64,000 bases of DNA, taken from NCBI RefSeq assembly GCF_900101025.1, contig NZ_FMUH01000002.1, positions 682,001-746,000 of the forward strand, in the 5' to 3' direction. Position numbers and translations under genes: made by a program. Below are positions 1-7,530 of the stretch, piece after piece (within the stretch, counting starts at the first letter, position 1; each line of letters opens with the position of its first letter). Origin of the DNA: Klenkia marina. Lineage in GTDB: Bacteria; Actinomycetota; Actinomycetes; Mycobacteriales; Geodermatophilaceae. The notes under the pieces are model-generated. The model ran no database searches, was not told the DNA's origin, and worked only from the letters and a program-made list of their open reading frames with translations.

Positions 1-254
1 ACGCGATCGTGCCCGACCTGCGCGCCGGGAAGACCGTGCTGGTCACCGCGCACGGCAACAGCCTGCGGGCGCTGGTGAAGCACCTCGACGGCATGGGCGA
101 CGACGAGGTGGTGGGCCTGAACATCCCCACCGGTGTCCCGCTGCGCTACGACCTCGACGCCGACCTGCGCCCCACCAACCCCGGCGGCCAGTACCTCGAC
201 CCCGAGGCCGCGGCCGAGGCCATCAAGGCCGTCGCCGCCCAGGGCAAGAAGTGA
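1..254 (+). CDS. gpmA: 2,3-bisphosphoglycerate-dependent phosphoglycerate mutase, C-terminal fragment
   Basis: Only the last ~84 residues are present; the reading frame enters at base 3 and the gene starts left of the window. The visible part carries [18 protein letters not shown], the conserved segment around the second active-site histidine of dPGM enzymes, followed by the short C-terminal tail typical of the family. The enzyme interconverts 3- and 2-phosphoglycerate in glycolysis and gluconeogenesis in the cytosol. In mycobacteria gpm1 also sits beside senX3-regX3, which supports the call. The stop codon runs directly into a structured repeat (253-317) and a perfect terminator hairpin (331-365). 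Confidence 0.93.
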   Translation, partial: AIVPDLRAGKTVLVTAHGNSLRALVKHLDGMGDDEVVGLNIPTGVPLRYDLDADLRPTNPGGQYLDPEAAAEAIKAVAAQGKK

Positions 255-317
255 AGGACCCCGTCGCCCCCCACCACGAGCAAGCTCGCGGCGGGACCCT
301 GCGACGGGGCCGTTCCA
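253..317 (+). repeat. Structured intergenic repeat, copy 1
   Basis: This 65-base element begins within the gpmA stop codon. Its outer arms CCCCGTCGC and GCGACGGGG pair, inner CCC/GGG tracts can pair, and the apex is a small hairpin, CGAGC-AA-GCTCG. A second copy lies at 8998-9063, also immediately behind a stop codon. The flanks are nearly identical between copies, whereas the apical hairpin has a different sequence but still pairs. It probably acts as a 3'-end RNA structure or a REP-like element. Confidence 0.7.
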
Positions 318-330
318 GCACCGACTGAGC

Positions 331-365
331 AGAAGGGCCCCGGGACGGTGTCCCGGGGCCCTTCT
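331..365. terminator. Perfect 15-bp bidirectional terminator hairpin
   Basis: The arms AGAAGGGCCCCGGGA (331-345) and TCCCGGGGCCCTTCT (351-365) are perfect reverse complements around a 5-base loop. The hairpin lies between the convergent gpmA and phoU genes. No U-tract follows on either side, as is usual for actinobacterial terminators. It should serve transcripts from both directions. Confidence 0.85.
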
Positions 366-397
366 GGTGCGATCCGGAGGATCGCGATGTGCCCAGC

Positions 398-1063
398 TCA
401 GCTGGCGGCGGCCACGACCGGGAGGGGGCGCTCGCCGGTCACCAGGTAGACCACCCGGCGGGCGACGCTCACGGCGTGGTCGGCGAAGCGCTCGTAGTAG
501 CGGCCCAGCAGGGTGATGTCGATGGCCGACTGGATGCCGTGCGGCCAGTCGTCGCTGAGCAGCTCGCGGAACAGCTGCTGGTGGTTGCGGTCCATGAGGT
601 CGTCGTCGGCCTCGAGCTGCGCGGCGGCCTCGATGTCGCGCTTGGCGATGATCGTGCCGGCCTGGGCCACGAGGCTCTCGGCGGTGTGGCCCATGTCGAG
701 GAAGACCGGGCGGACCTCCTGCGGCACCGCGTGGTCGGGGAAGCGCATGCGGGCGACCTTGGCGATGTGCTGGGCGAGGTCGCCCATGCGCTCGAGGTCC
801 TGCACGGTGGCCATCGCGGTGGTGACCGAGCGCAGGTCGGTGGCGACCGGGGCCTGGCGGGCCAGCAGCGTGAAGCAGCGGTCGTCGACGTTCTCGCGGA
901 CGGCGTCGATGTGCGCGTCGCCGGCGATGACCAGGTCGGCCAGCGCGACGTCGGCGTCGAGCAGGGCCGTGGTGGCCTTGCTCATGGCCGAGCCGACGGA
1001 GTTGGTCATCTCCACCAGGCTGGTGGTGATGTCGTCCAGTTCTTCGCGGTAGGTGTCCCGCAC
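398..1063 (-). CDS. phoU: Phosphate-signalling protein PhoU
   Basis: A 221-residue protein starting at GTG (1063) with MRDTYREELDDITTSLVEM. It shows the two PhoU-type helical repeats (roughly residues 15-100 and 120-205), including the repeated D-L-E-R-M/Y-E-R-F-A-D-H metal-coordinating motifs (DLERMGDLAQHIAK and YYERFADHAVSVARR). PhoU is a cytoplasmic adaptor between the Pst phosphate transporter and the phosphate sensor kinase, and it restrains signalling when phosphate is plentiful. It is divergent from senX3-regX3 across a 237-bp region containing a PHO-box-like repeat. This arrangement fits phosphate-dependent control, although no pst genes lie in the window. The reading frame stays open far upstream of the start, but only this part resembles a protein family. 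Confidence 0.95.
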   Translation of the reverse strand: MRDTYREELDDITTSLVEMTNSVGSAMSKATTALLDADVALADLVIAGDAHIDAVRENVDDRCFTLLARQAPVATDLRSVTTAMATVQDLERMGDLAQHIAKVARMRFPDHAVPQEVRPVFLDMGHTAESLVAQAGTIIAKRDIEAAAQLEADDDLMDRNHQQLFRELLSDDWPHGIQSAIDITLLGRYYERFADHAVSVARRVVYLVTGERPLPVVAAAS

Positions 1064-1160
1064 GGTGCCCCCCCAGGTCCGCACCCGGTGACGCCGGGTG
1101 CGCGGTCTCGTCGGGGCGCGGCGCAACCGGGTGTGGTTGCGGCTCGGGCGCCCACGGCAG

Positions 1161-1166
1161 AGCGTA
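1161..1166 (-). promoter_or_regulatory. Candidate -10 box for phoU
   Basis: On the minus strand this reads TACGCT, a match to the actinobacterial TANNNT -10. It would give a leader of about 90 bases before the GTG at 1063. No convincing -35 is visible, so this is tentative. Confidence 0.35.
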
Positions 1167-1199
1167 GGTACCGGACCGGATCCGTGCCGGGACGAGCAG

Positions 1200-1227
1200 G
1201 TGAACGGCAGGGCACCGGCCCGTGAAC
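1200..1227. promoter_or_regulatory. PHO-box-like direct repeat (GTGAAC x2, 22 bp apart)
   Basis: GTGAAC occurs at 1200-1205 and 1222-1227. Read on the minus strand the units are GTTCACGGGCC, GGTGCCCTGCC and GTTCACCTGCT, which is an 11-base periodicity with GTTCAC at the start of units one and three. Streptomyces PhoP boxes are 11-nt direct repeats beginning GTTCA, and mycobacterial RegX3 sites are related. The position upstream of senX3 is where autoregulation would be expected. Confidence 0.5.
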
Positions 1228-1287
1228 ACTGCTTGCCCGGAGGGGTGATCCACCCGTCGGGGGGCCGGAGGAGCCCCCGGCTCGGCC

Positions 1288-1293
1288 TAGCAT
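1288..1293 (+). promoter_or_regulatory. senX3 -10 box, leaderless start
   Basis: TAGCAT ends 7 bases before the GTG of senX3. With initiation 7 bases after a -10, the mRNA would begin at or next to the start codon. No Shine-Dalgarno sequence precedes the GTG, which agrees with leaderless translation. Confidence 0.6.
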
Positions 1294-1300
1294 CGACCAC

Positions 1301-2578
1301 GTGCACCCGCTCCTGTGGCTGGCGCTCGGCCTCGTCCTGGGCGGTGCGGTCGGCGTCCTCGCCGTCCGGCTGTCGACCCGCCGGCCGTCCGCGCCCTCCA
1401 TCGAGGACGGCACCCACGTGCCCACCTCGCTGCCCGGGGCGCCCACCCGCATCGACGACGAGCCGGTGCTCGCGCGGCGGCTGCTGGACCTCATGGACCC
1501 CGCCGTCGTGCTGCTCGACGTCCACGACTCGGTGGTGCTGGCCAACCCGGCCGCCCGGGCGATGGGCATCGTGCGCGGCACCCGGTTGCTCGTGCCGGCG
1601 CTGGTGGCGGTCGCGCACGAGGTGCGCAAGTCCGGCCCGCGGCGCTCGGACGTGCAGCTGCCCGCCGACCTCGTGGGCAGCGGTCCGCGCATGGTCGGGG
1701 TGCACGGCGTCCGGGTGCAGGGCGGGCCGGCGCACGAACCGGGCCCGGTGGCGCTGGTGCTCCAGGACGTCACGGAGGCCCGCCGGGTCGAGGCCGTGCG
1801 GCGCGACTTCGTCGCCAACGTCGGGCACGAGCTGAAGACGCCGGTCGGCGCGCTGGCGTTGCTGGCCGAGGCCACCCAGGGTGCCGCCGACGACCCCGAG
1901 ACCGTGCAGCGCTTCGCGGCGCGGATGACCCACGAGGCCGACCGGCTCTCCCGGCTGGTGCGCGAGCTCATCGACCTCTCCCGCCTGCAGGGCGCCGAGC
2001 CGCTGCCCGAGCTCGAGCCGGTGGCGGTGCACGACGTCGTCGCCGAGGCGGTCGACCGCACCCGGCTGGCCGCGGTCGCCAAGGGCATCGAGCTGGCGGT
2101 GGGGGAGCAGGACGACCTGGTGGTGCTCGGCGTCGAGGCCCAGCTGGCCACCGCGGTCACCAACCTGCTGGCCAACGCCGTCACCTACTCGCCGGAGGCC
2201 ACGAAGATCGCCGTCGGCACCCGGGCGCGCGAGGGCTTCGCCGAGATCGCGGTGACCGACTCGGGCATCGGCATCCCCCGGGCCGACCGGGCGCGGGTGT
2301 TCGAGCGCTTCTACCGCGTCGACCAGTCCCGGGCCAGCGCCACCGGCGGCACCGGGCTGGGGCTGGCCATCGTCAAGCACGTGGCCACCAACCACGGCGG
2401 CTCGGTCACCGTCTGGAGCGAGGAGGGCCTGGGGTCGACGTTCACGCTGCGCATCCCGCTGGCCCCCGCCCCGGCGCAGGCCGGCCCGTCCACCGACCCC
2501 GCGGGCATCTCCCGCGACCGCGTCGACGCGCTGCGCGCAGCCGTCGCCGACACCGATGTGCTGAGAGGACGGTCATGA
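1301..2578 (+). CDS. senX3: Phosphate sensor histidine kinase SenX3 (PhoR-type)
   Basis: A 425-residue sensor kinase. Residues ~4-22 form an N-terminal membrane helix and ~60-160 a PAS-like domain. The HisKA H-box is VGHELKTPVGAL with the phosphoacceptor at His176, and the HATPase domain has N-box TNLLANAVTYSP (~287-298), G1 DSGIGIP and G2 GGTGLGLAI (~349-357). Like mycobacterial SenX3 it has little or no extracellular sensing domain, so input probably comes through PhoU and the phosphate transporter. It phosphorylates RegX3, whose gene overlaps by 4 bp (ATGA). The GTG start is favoured by the -10 box 7 bases upstream. Confidence 0.94.
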   Translation: MHPLLWLALGLVLGGAVGVLAVRLSTRRPSAPSIEDGTHVPTSLPGAPTRIDDEPVLARRLLDLMDPAVVLLDVHDSVVLANPAARAMGIVRGTRLLVPALVAVAHEVRKSGPRRSDVQLPADLVGSGPRMVGVHGVRVQGGPAHEPGPVALVLQDVTEARRVEAVRRDFVANVGHELKTPVGALALLAEATQGAADDPETVQRFAARMTHEADRLSRLVRELIDLSRLQGAEPLPELEPVAVHDVVAEAVDRTRLAAVAKGIELAVGEQDDLVVLGVEAQLATAVTNLLANAVTYSPEATKIAVGTRAREGFAEIAVTDSGIGIPRADRARVFERFYRVDQSRASATGGTGLGLAIVKHVATNHGGSVTVWSEEGLGSTFTLRIPLAPAPAQAGPSTDPAGISRDRVDALRAAVADTDVLRGRS

Positions 2579-3255
2579 CCCGAGTGCTGGTCGTGGAGGA
2601 CGAGGAGTCCTTCTCCGACGCGCTGTCCTACATGCTGCGCCGCGAGGGCTACGAGGCCGTCGTCGCCGGCAACGGGATCGACGCGTTGGCCGAGTTCGAC
2701 CGCGGCGGGGCCGACATCGTGCTGCTGGACCTCATGCTGCCCGGGCTGTCGGGCACCGAGGTGTGCCGCACGCTGCGGGCGAAGAGCGCCGTGCCGATCA
2801 TCATGCTCACGGCCAAGGACACCGAGATCGACAAGGTCGTCGGCCTGGAGCTGGGCGCCGACGACTACGTGACCAAGCCGTACTCGGCCCGCGAGCTGCT
2901 GGCCCGCATCCGCGCGGTGCTGCGCCGCGGCAGCGACACCGACCTGCCCCCGGACGCCACGCTCAGCGCCGGCCCGGTGCGGATGGACGTCGAGCGGCAC
3001 ACCGTCGCCGTCGACGGCCAGCCGGTCTCGCTGCCGCTCAAGGAGTTCGACCTGCTCGAGCTGCTGCTGCGCAACTCGGGCCGGGTGCTCACCCGGGGCC
3101 AGCTGATCGACCGCGTGTGGGGCTCGGACTACGTGGGCGACACCAAGACCCTCGACGTCCACGTCAAGCGTCTGCGCGCCAAGATCGAACCCGACCCCGC
3201 CACGCCCAAGTGGCTCGTGACGGTCAGGGGTTTGGGCTACAAGTTCGAATCGTGA
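2575..3255 (+). CDS. regX3: Phosphate response regulator RegX3 (OmpR/PhoP family)
   Basis: A 226-residue response regulator. The receiver domain (1-~115) has the acidic pair E8-D9, phosphoacceptor D52 in LLDLMLPG, Thr79 and Lys101 in VTKPYS. The C-terminal OmpR/PhoB winged helix (~130-226) includes the DNA-contacting segment TLDVHVKRLRAKIE. It should activate phosphate-starvation genes and probably its own operon through the GTTCAC repeats at 1200-1227. The start codon overlaps the senX3 stop (ATGA), so the partners are translationally coupled. A strong hairpin directly follows the stop. Confidence 0.95.
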   Translation: MTRVLVVEDEESFSDALSYMLRREGYEAVVAGNGIDALAEFDRGGADIVLLDLMLPGLSGTEVCRTLRAKSAVPIIMLTAKDTEIDKVVGLELGADDYVTKPYSARELLARIRAVLRRGSDTDLPPDATLSAGPVRMDVERHTVAVDGQPVSLPLKEFDLLELLLRNSGRVLTRGQLIDRVWGSDYVGDTKTLDVHVKRLRAKIEPDPATPKWLVTVRGLGYKFES

Positions 3256-3256
3256 C

Positions 3257-3285
3257 CGGGAGCCCCGCCGACGGCGGGGCTCCCG
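3257..3285. terminator. Terminator hairpin behind regX3
   Basis: A 13-bp perfect stem, CGGGAGCCCCGCC / GGCGGGGCTCCCG, with a 3-base loop (GAC) begins two bases after the regX3 stop. It sits between convergent genes and can terminate both. Confidence 0.85.
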
Positions 3286-3288
3286 AGG

Positions 3289-3516
3289 TCACTTCCCGCG
3301 GCCGGTCTCGTCCTGGAGCTCCTCGATCTTGATCGAGGCGTCGGCCTTGGAGATGTCGTCGGGGACCTCTTCGCCGGCCTGCTGGGCCAGCGTGGACAGG
3401 TAGCTCTTCTGCGCGCCGGTGGCGGGCTCGTCGCCGGTCACCCAGTCGTGCGGGTCCTTCTCGGCGGTGGGGTCGCCGGGCTGGCCGGAGTTCACGGGGG
3501 CGTCTGCATCGCTCAT
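3289..3516 (-). CDS. DUF3072 small protein
   Basis: A 75-residue acidic protein, MSDADAPVNSG..., whose core DWVTGDEPATGAQKSYLSTLA followed by a K-A-D-A-S-x-K-I-E-E-L-Q-x-x-T-G-R-G tail matches the DUF3072 family as I know it. The function is unknown. The ATG at 3516 is chosen because a TAGCTT -10 box ends 7 bases upstream and no Shine-Dalgarno is present, which indicates a leaderless message. It ends against the regX3 terminator. Confidence 0.85.
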   Translation of the reverse strand: MSDADAPVNSGQPGDPTAEKDPHDWVTGDEPATGAQKSYLSTLAQQAGEEVPDDISKADASIKIEELQDETGRGK

Positions 3517-3523
3517 GTGTTCG

Positions 3524-3529
3524 AAGCTA
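3524..3529 (-). promoter_or_regulatory. DUF3072 -10 box overlapping the upstream stop codon
   Basis: On the minus strand TAGCTT ends 7 bases before the ATG. Its first three bases are the TAG stop codon of the preceding gene (3527-3754), so termination codon and promoter element are the same bases. Confidence 0.6.
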
Positions 3530-3754
3530 CGCCGGGACGGCGACGTCCGCCCGGCGAGCGCGGTCGGCGGCGGCCAGCCGGGCCCGGGCCTGCTCGATGC
3601 GGCGTCCGGTGAGGAAGACGTGCGCACCCCCGCACGGGCAGTCGGCGACCACGGCGACCACGCCGGGACGGTTGCGGGGGTCGGCCACCGGGCGGACCCG
3701 GCGGTCTGCGACCAGCTCGTCGGTGCGGGTGACGGGGCACGTGATCAGCAGCAT
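3527..3754 (-). CDS. Hypothetical small protein with CPCGGAH motif
   Basis: A 75-residue protein starting MLLITCPVTRTDELVADRRV. Cys6 and the CPCGGAHVF segment (~39-47) could form a small metal site, but two closely spaced cysteines plus one distant cysteine and a histidine do not establish this. The C-terminal third is a basic, alanine-rich helix. I do not recognise the family. The start is chosen from the ATG with a CAGGCT -10-like hexamer 6 bases upstream. It is divergent from the GlxA/AraC regulator, 81 bp away. Confidence 0.6.
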   Translation of the reverse strand: MLLITCPVTRTDELVADRRVRPVADPRNRPGVVAVVADCPCGGAHVFLTGRRIEQARARLAAADRARRADVAVPA

Positions 3755-3810
3755 GCGACCAGCCTGGCCGCGCCCGAGCGCCCCCACGAGTGGCAGGGAT
3801 GACACCGACC

Positions 3811-3823
3811 GCAGGATTCCTGC
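3811..3823. promoter_or_regulatory. Palindrome upstream of the GlxA/AraC gene
   Basis: GCAGGATTCCTGC is a perfect odd palindrome just before the CATGAT -10-like hexamer (3824-3829) of the next gene. An outer repeat TGGCAGG (3791-3797) pairs with CCTGCCA (3819-3825). It is a plausible operator for the AraC-type regulator, shared with the divergent small gene. Confidence 0.45.
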
Positions 3824-3835
3824 CATGATGGTGGT

Positions 3836-4909
3836 GTGGACACCGCACACCGCCCCCGGGTCAGCCTGCTCGTCGCCGACGGTGCCCTCGGGCCCTTCGG
3901 CCTGGGCGTGGCCAACGAGGTGTTCGGCTACGACTACACCCGCTTCGGGCTGCCCCGCTTCGACTTCGCGCTGGTCTCCGACGTCCTCGGCCCGGTCCGC
4001 AGCCCCACCGGGGTGGCGGTCCTGGTCGAGCACGGGCTGGACCGGTTGGCGATCTCCGACGTGGTGCTGGTCAGTGCCTGGGAGGACCTCGACCGCCCCG
4101 TGCCCGACGAGCTCGTCGCCGCCGTCCGCACGGCGCACGAGCGCGGAGCGCAGCTGATCAGCCAGTGCAGCGGTGCCTTCGTGCTCGCCGCCGCCGGGCT
4201 GCTCGACGGCCGCCGGGCGACCACCCACTGGCGCATGGCCGGCGAGCTGGCCGACCGCTACCCCGCGGTCGAGGTCGACCCCCGGGTGCTCTACGTCGAC
4301 GAGGGCTCGATCATCACCAGCGCCGGCACCGCCTCGGCGGTCGACGCCACGCTGCACTGGGTGCGGCGCGAGTACGGGCCCGGTCCGGCCAACGCCCTGG
4401 CGCGGGAGATGGTCATGCCGGCCCACCGCGACGGCGGGCAGGCCCAGTACATCGACACCCCGGTGGCCCGCTGCGAGGACGACCTGCTCGGGCTGGTGCT
4501 CGACTGGGCGCGCGAGCACCTGGCCGAGCCGCTGTCGGTCGACCAGCTGGCCCGCCGCGCGCTGATGAGCCCGCGCAGCTTCGCCCGCCGGTTCAAGGCC
4601 GCCACGGGGACGACGCCGCACGCGTGGCTGCTGGCCCAGCGGCTGGCCGCTGCGGAGGACCTGCTGGCCGGGACCAGCACGCCGGTCGAGGAGGTCGCCC
4701 GGCTGGTCGGCTTCGGGACGGCGGCCAACCTCCGCGAGCACTTCACCCGGCGCCGGGGGGTCGCGCCCCGGGAGTGGCGGCGCACCTTCGCGACGACCCC
4801 GGCCGGGGTGTCAGCCGGGTCGGCGCCGGTGCAGCTCGACGGGTACCGGGCTGGCCGGGTGGGAGGCGACGAGACCGAGGTCCAGGCGCGCGTGGGTGAG
4901 CCGGCGTAG
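3836..4909 (+). CDS. GlxA-family AraC transcriptional regulator with DJ-1/PfpI domain
   Basis: A 357-residue protein. Residues ~8-180 form a DJ-1/PfpI (class I glutamine amidotransferase-like) domain with the nucleophile-elbow sequence [25 protein letters not shown]. Residues ~220-320 form a two-helix-turn-helix AraC domain ([32 protein letters not shown] and [17 protein letters not shown]). Such proteins sense small nitrogenous or cationic metabolites and activate nearby genes; the effector is unknown here. The last ~35 residues lie beyond the conserved domain and overlap the convergent gene by 99 bp antisense. The GTG start follows a -10-like hexamer by 6 bases. Confidence 0.88.
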   Translation: MDTAHRPRVSLLVADGALGPFGLGVANEVFGYDYTRFGLPRFDFALVSDVLGPVRSPTGVAVLVEHGLDRLAISDVVLVSAWEDLDRPVPDELVAAVRTAHERGAQLISQCSGAFVLAAAGLLDGRRATTHWRMAGELADRYPAVEVDPRVLYVDEGSIITSAGTASAVDATLHWVRREYGPGPANALAREMVMPAHRDGGQAQYIDTPVARCEDDLLGLVLDWAREHLAEPLSVDQLARRALMSPRSFARRFKAATGTTPHAWLLAQRLAAAEDLLAGTSTPVEEVARLVGFGTAANLREHFTRRRGVAPREWRRTFATTPAGVSAGSAPVQLDGYRAGRVGGDETEVQARVGEPA

Positions 4910-5620
4910 CTCGGCGTAGGCCGGTGCGCCCAGCAGCTCGGTCAGCTCCGCCGCGTAGGTGTCCACGAGCGGCTCGGCGGCGACGTGGGCCACCGGGGAC
5001 CCCGTGCACCACCAGTGCAGGTCGTGCCCGCCGGGGCCCCAGCCGCGGCGGTCGAACTCGCCGATCGAGCTGACCAGCACGCGGGTGTCGTCGGGTCGGT
5101 CGATCCATTCCTGCTCGCGGCGCACCGGCAGCTGCCAGCACACGTCGGGCTTGGTCTCCAGCGGGTGCCGGCCGGTGCGCAGCGCCAGCGCGTGCAGGGC
5201 GCAGCCCCCGCCCCCGGGGAAGTCGGGCCGGTTGTTGAACACGCACACCCCGTCGACGACGCGGGTGCGCAGGGCGGCCTCGGTGGCGCCGTCCACGCCG
5301 GGCTCGTCCAGCGTGTCGGGCTCGGTCCAGTCCTCGGCCCACTGCGGACGGCGCTGCCAGTCGGCGTCGGTGAGCTCCTCGACGGCGGCGCCCACCCGGG
5401 TGAGGTCGTCGCCGTCGGTGAAGAACGCGCCGTGGTTGCAGCAGCCGTCCTGGGCCCGCCCGGCCACGACCCCGGCGCAGCCGCGGCCGTAGACGCAGGT
5501 CCAGGCCGACGTGAGCCAGGTGAGGTCGGCCCGCACGCGGTGCTCGGGGTCGGCGGGGTCGGTGAACTCCACCCACTCGCGGGCGTGGTCGGGGTCGACT
5601 TCCTCCGGCGGTGCCTGCAC
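4811..5620 (-). CDS. Cysteine-rich putative metal-cluster protein (YkgJ/DUF3109-like)
   Basis: A 269-residue soluble protein. Cysteines are clustered as [36 protein letters not shown] and PDVCWQLP. This order (C..CC, CVF, CALH, then C followed by L and P) resembles YkgJ/DUF3109-type proteins thought to hold an Fe-S or zinc centre; the assignment is by pattern only. The GTG at 5620 is the most upstream start that leaves room for the divergent ppx promoter, and a weak hexamer lies 7 bases upstream. The 3' end overlaps the AraC gene antisense by 99 bp. Function unknown. Confidence 0.7.
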   Translation of the reverse strand: MQAPPEEVDPDHAREWVEFTDPADPEHRVRADLTWLTSAWTCVYGRGCAGVVAGRAQDGCCNHGAFFTDGDDLTRVGAAVEELTDADWQRRPQWAEDWTEPDTLDEPGVDGATEAALRTRVVDGVCVFNNRPDFPGGGGCALHALALRTGRHPLETKPDVCWQLPVRREQEWIDRPDDTRVLVSSIGEFDRRGWGPGGHDLHWWCTGSPVAHVAAEPLVDTYAAELTELLGAPAYAELRRLTHARLDLGLVASHPASPVPVELHRRRPG

Positions 5621-5663
5621 GGCGTCCAGTGCACCACGTGGTCGTGGACGGGGGACGACCCGG

Positions 5664-5669
5664 CAGACT
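5664..5669 (+). promoter_or_regulatory. ppx -10 box, leaderless start
   Basis: CAGACT, one base off TANNNT, ends 8 bases before the ATG of ppx. No Shine-Dalgarno is seen, so the message is probably leaderless. Confidence 0.45.
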
Positions 5670-5677
5670 GTGCGTCC

Positions 5678-6622
5678 ATGCGGCTGGGAGTGCTCGACGT
5701 CGGCTCGAACACCGTGCACCTGCTCGTGGTCGACGCCCACCGCGGCGCCCACCCCACCCCGGCCTTCTCCGACAAGTCGGTGCTGCGGCTGGCCGAGCAC
5801 GTGGGCGACGACGGCGTGCTGTCCAAGGCGGGGGAGAAGGCGCTGCTGGCCTCGGTGCGCCGCGCGCGCGAGGTGGCCGACGAGGCCGGGTGCGAGGAGC
5901 TGCTCGCCTTCGTCACCTCGGCCATCCGCGAGGCCTCCAACGGCCCGAAGGTGCTCGAGCGCGTCGTCGAGGCCACCGGGGTGCAGCTGCAGGTGCTCAG
6001 CGGTGAGGACGAGGCCCGGCTGACCTTCCTCGCCGTCCGGCGGTGGTTCGGCTGGAGCGCCGGGCGGCTGCTCGTGCTCGACATCGGTGGCGGCTCCCTC
6101 GAGCTGGCCACCGGGATCGACGAGGACCCCGACGTCGCGCTGTCGGTCCCGCTGGGCGCCGGCCGCATGACCCGGCGCTTCCTGCCCGAGGCGCACGCCG
6201 GGCGCCGTCCCGACCTCGCTGCGCTGGACTCCCTCGACGAGCACGCCTCACGCCTGCTGGCCCCCGCCGCGCGGCGACTGGCCGCCGCCGGGGCACCGGA
6301 CCTGGTCGTCGCGACGTCGAAGACCTTCCGCACCCTGGCCCGGCTCACCGGCGCCGCGCCCTACTCGGCCGGCCTGCGGGTCCCGCGCCAGCTCAGCACC
6401 GTGGGCCTCGAGCAGCTGGTGGGCTTCGTGTCGCGCATCGACTCCTCGGCGCTCGCCGAGCTCAACGGGGTCTCGGTCGACCGGGCGCACCAGGTGCCCG
6501 CCGGCGCGGTCGTGGCGCGGGCCGCGATGCGGGCGGTGGGGGTGCCGTCCGTGGCAATCTGCCCCTGGGCGCTGCGCGAGGGCATCATCCTTCGCCGGCT
6601 GGACGGGTTGGAGGGCGCATGA
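5678..6622 (+). CDS. ppx: Ppx/GppA exopolyphosphatase-family phosphatase
   Basis: A 314-residue member of the ASKHA fold. The N-terminal phosphate loop [15 protein letters not shown], the [10 protein letters not shown] segment, the second phosphate-binding motif [12 protein letters not shown] (~139-150) and the C-terminal [16 protein letters not shown] are all present. The length matches the short actinobacterial Ppx (Rv0496-like) proteins lacking the extra C-terminal domains of E. coli Ppx. It hydrolyses polyphosphate and/or pppGpp, which fits its position near phosphate-regulatory genes. It overlaps the following membrane-protein gene by 4 bp (ATGA). Confidence 0.93.
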   Translation: MRLGVLDVGSNTVHLLVVDAHRGAHPTPAFSDKSVLRLAEHVGDDGVLSKAGEKALLASVRRAREVADEAGCEELLAFVTSAIREASNGPKVLERVVEATGVQLQVLSGEDEARLTFLAVRRWFGWSAGRLLVLDIGGGSLELATGIDEDPDVALSVPLGAGRMTRRFLPEAHAGRRPDLAALDSLDEHASRLLAPAARRLAAAGAPDLVVATSKTFRTLARLTGAAPYSAGLRVPRQLSTVGLEQLVGFVSRIDSSALAELNGVSVDRAHQVPAGAVVARAAMRAVGVPSVAICPWALREGIILRRLDGLEGA

Positions 6623-7509
6623 GCGACGCTGACCACTCGGTCCGGTCCCTGGCCGAGATCCTGCGCGAGCACGGCCTCGAGTCCGAGGCCGGCACGCGGC
6701 CGGGCACCACCGGTCCGGTGCGGCCGGCCCGGCGCAAGCGCACGGTCGACGAGACCCGCGCCGAGCAGGAGTCCCGCAGCGGCACCACCTCCCGCGACGG
6801 CGCCGGTGGGCGCACCGCGGAGCCCGGCACGGGCTCCGGCGGGCCGGCCACCGGTGGCCCCGGTGCCCGGCGCGACCCCCAGCGGCCCGACACCGACCGC
6901 CGGGTCTCCGACCGGCGGGTGGGCGGCCGGCGCACCGAGGACGCCACGCCCCCACCCCCGGTCGACGCGAAGGCCGCGCCGGCCACGAAGGGTGCGGGCC
7001 GCTTCGGCCGCCGGCGGGCCCCCGAGGCCGAACCGGCCACCGTCGAGCAGCCCCTCGCCGCCGAGCCGGCCGGCGCCACCGCGGCCATCCCGGGCCTGCG
7101 CACCGGGCGCACCCCGGGTCTGGCCGGCGCCGTCGGCTCCCGCTCCGGGGCCGACCCGGTGCCCTCCACCGGCCCGATCCCCAAGGTGGTGCTCCCGCCC
7201 GAGGAGGACGACGAGCCGCTGACCGCGGCGCAGACCGCCCTGGCGTGGGCCCGCTTCGTCGGCGAGCTGGTGCTCGCCCTCGCCGTCGGCGTCGGCGTCT
7301 ACTACCTGTTCACCGTGCTGTGGGAGCTGCTGCCCTACGCGGCCGTCGTGGCCGCGCCGCTGGCCATCGCCGGCATGGTCGGCGGGGTGGCGTTCTGGCG
7401 CAGCAAGCACGGCCAGGGCCCGCTGCCCACCAGGGTCCTGCTCCTGCTGCTGTTCGCCGGCACCCTGCTGGTCGTCGTCCCGGCGGCGGGGCTGCTCGCC
7501 GCTCGGTGA
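6619..7509 (+). CDS. Membrane protein with long disordered N-terminus (Rv0497-like)
   Basis: A 296-residue protein. Residues 1-~210 are Arg/Gly/Pro/Glu-rich and probably disordered, apart from a short amphipathic start [19 protein letters not shown]. Residues ~215-296 contain three hydrophobic helices (ELVLALAVGVGVYYLFTVLW; AAVVAAPLAIAGMVGGVAF; VLLLLLFAGTLLVVVPAAG). The neighbouring gene in M. tuberculosis has the same layout and is also annotated only as a membrane protein. It is translationally coupled to ppx. Function unknown. Confidence 0.8.
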   Translation: MSDADHSVRSLAEILREHGLESEAGTRPGTTGPVRPARRKRTVDETRAEQESRSGTTSRDGAGGRTAEPGTGSGGPATGGPGARRDPQRPDTDRRVSDRRVGGRRTEDATPPPPVDAKAAPATKGAGRFGRRRAPEAEPATVEQPLAAEPAGATAAIPGLRTGRTPGLAGAVGSRSGADPVPSTGPIPKVVLPPEEDDEPLTAAQTALAWARFVGELVLALAVGVGVYYLFTVLWELLPYAAVVAAPLAIAGMVGGVAFWRSKHGQGPLPTRVLLLLLFAGTLLVVVPAAGLLAAR

Positions 7510-7517
7510 GGGCCCGC

Positions 7518-7523
7518 TAGCGT
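7518..7523 (+). promoter_or_regulatory. proC -10 box, leaderless start
   Basis: TAGCGT ends 7 bases before the proC GTG, with no Shine-Dalgarno between. The stop of the preceding gene is only 21 bp upstream of proC, so this is an internal promoter. Confidence 0.6.
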
Positions 7524-7530
7524 CCTGGGC

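Noticed and set aside
1064-2395. Upstream continuation of the phoU reading frame antisense to senX3
   Set aside because: The frame stays open for codon-bias reasons only; the translation is His/Gly/Arg-rich with no family resemblance, and senX3 is certain on the other strand.
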